A DNA stretch of 35,944 nucleotides from Spirosoma fluviale (GTDB lineage: Bacteria; Bacteroidota; Bacteroidia; Cytophagales; Flexibacteraceae), in the NCBI GenBank assembly GCA_945902135.1, contig CAMDMI010000004.1:1-35944 (forward strand), written 5' to 3'. A model generated the notes under the pieces. It made no database searches, was not told the origin of the DNA, and saw only the letters and a list, made by a program, of their open reading frames with translations. The position numbers and the translations under genes were made by a program. The first letter of the stretch is position 1. The number at the start of each line of letters is the position of its first letter. Shown piece after piece: positions 35,418 to 35,944 of the stretch.

Positions 35418-35944
35418 ATGAAGCGAAAAGAAAGAACCGCCGAAATTCTTAACTGGTTCCGAAATACCCAGGCATCGGCAGAAACTGAGTTAAATTATAC
35501 CAATCCTTTTGAGCTTTTGGTTGCGGTGGTCCTTTCTGCGCAATGCACTGACAAAAGAATCAACCTAGTTACTCCAGCGCTGTTTGAAAATTTTCCCGAT
35601 CCATCTGCATTGGCTGCAGCAAGCTTTGATGAGGTGTTCTCCCTGATTAAAAGCGTTTCATACCCCAACAACAAAGCGCGGCACCTTATTGGCCTGGCTC
35701 AAAAATTAATAAGTGATTACAATTCAGAAATTCCTGAAACAGTTGAGGAATTGCAAAAATTACCTGGCGTTGGCCGAAAAACCGCAAATGTGATTGCCTC
35801 TGTGATTTACAGCCAACCAACCATGGCGGTTGATACCCATGTATTCAGGGTTAGTCGGAGGCTTGGAATCGTACCGTCTACGGCAAAAACGCCGCTGGCA
35901 GTTGAACTTCAATTGTATAAGGTAATCCCGAAGGAAGATATTCC
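35418..35944 (+). CDS. nth: Endonuclease III, 3' truncated by window edge
   Basis: MKRKERTAEILNWF...NPFELLVAVVLSAQCTDKRINLVTPALF...LQKLPGVGRKTANVIASVIY...MAVDTHVFRVSRRLG; HhH and catalytic region. Not in the ORF track because it runs off the end. Confidence 0.93.
   Translation, partial: MKRKERTAEILNWFRNTQASAETELNYTNPFELLVAVVLSAQCTDKRINLVTPALFENFPDPSALAAASFDEVFSLIKSVSYPNNKARHLIGLAQKLISDYNSEIPETVEELQKLPGVGRKTANVIASVIYSQPTMAVDTHVFRVSRRLGIVPSTAKTPLAVELQLYKVIPKEDI

Noticed and set aside
1-35944. CRISPR arrays, tRNA/rRNA genes, transposases or integrases
   Set aside because: None recognised on reading; no regularly spaced repeats and no cloverleaf-like or recombinase motifs noticed. tRNAscan-SE/minced would be decisive.

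Overview
Chromosomal segment of a Bacteroidota (Bacteroidetes) bacterium, about 36 kb and mostly housekeeping genes. The lineage call rests on T9SS / gliding-motility C-terminal domains, TAnnTTTG-type promoters, and DUF4286, DUF3667 and DUF6787-type proteins. Recognisable content: transketolase C-terminal subunit, Lrp/AsnC regulator, MenD, NUDIX hydrolase, rhomboid protease, deoxynucleoside kinase, DPP-IV peptidase, a PA14-like CHU_C-type surface protein, SPOR-like protein, RhlE-type DEAD-box helicase, M1 metallopeptidase, an Abi_2/HEPN gene, the sufBCDS operon, a reprolysin-like T9SS metalloprotease, Era, MltG, DnaA, a VanX-like M15 dipeptidase, a BtuF-like binding lipoprotein, an RfaD/HldD-like epimerase and a partial endonuclease III. 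No CRISPR array, tRNA, rRNA or transposase was seen. Main points of interest: (1) a ~1.1 kb Abi_2/HEPN islet between the convergent 3' ends of the M1 peptidase and sufS. It is bracketed by a diverged direct repeat and carries, divergent to the Abi gene, a textbook Bacteroidetes promoter leading straight into a GNRA-capped hairpin plus U-tract (candidate ~55-nt RNA). (2) A candidate oriC with three perfect DnaA boxes about 1.4 kb upstream of dnaA. (3) A perfect 7-1-7 FUR/PerR-like palindrome abutting the -7 element of suf. (4) Several TAnnTTTG elements lying 4-5 nt from ATG, implying leaderless mRNAs. (5) A perfect 10-bp inverted repeat abutting the start codon of an uncharacterised secreted protein. 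All family calls are from motif recognition by eye; no database search was run.
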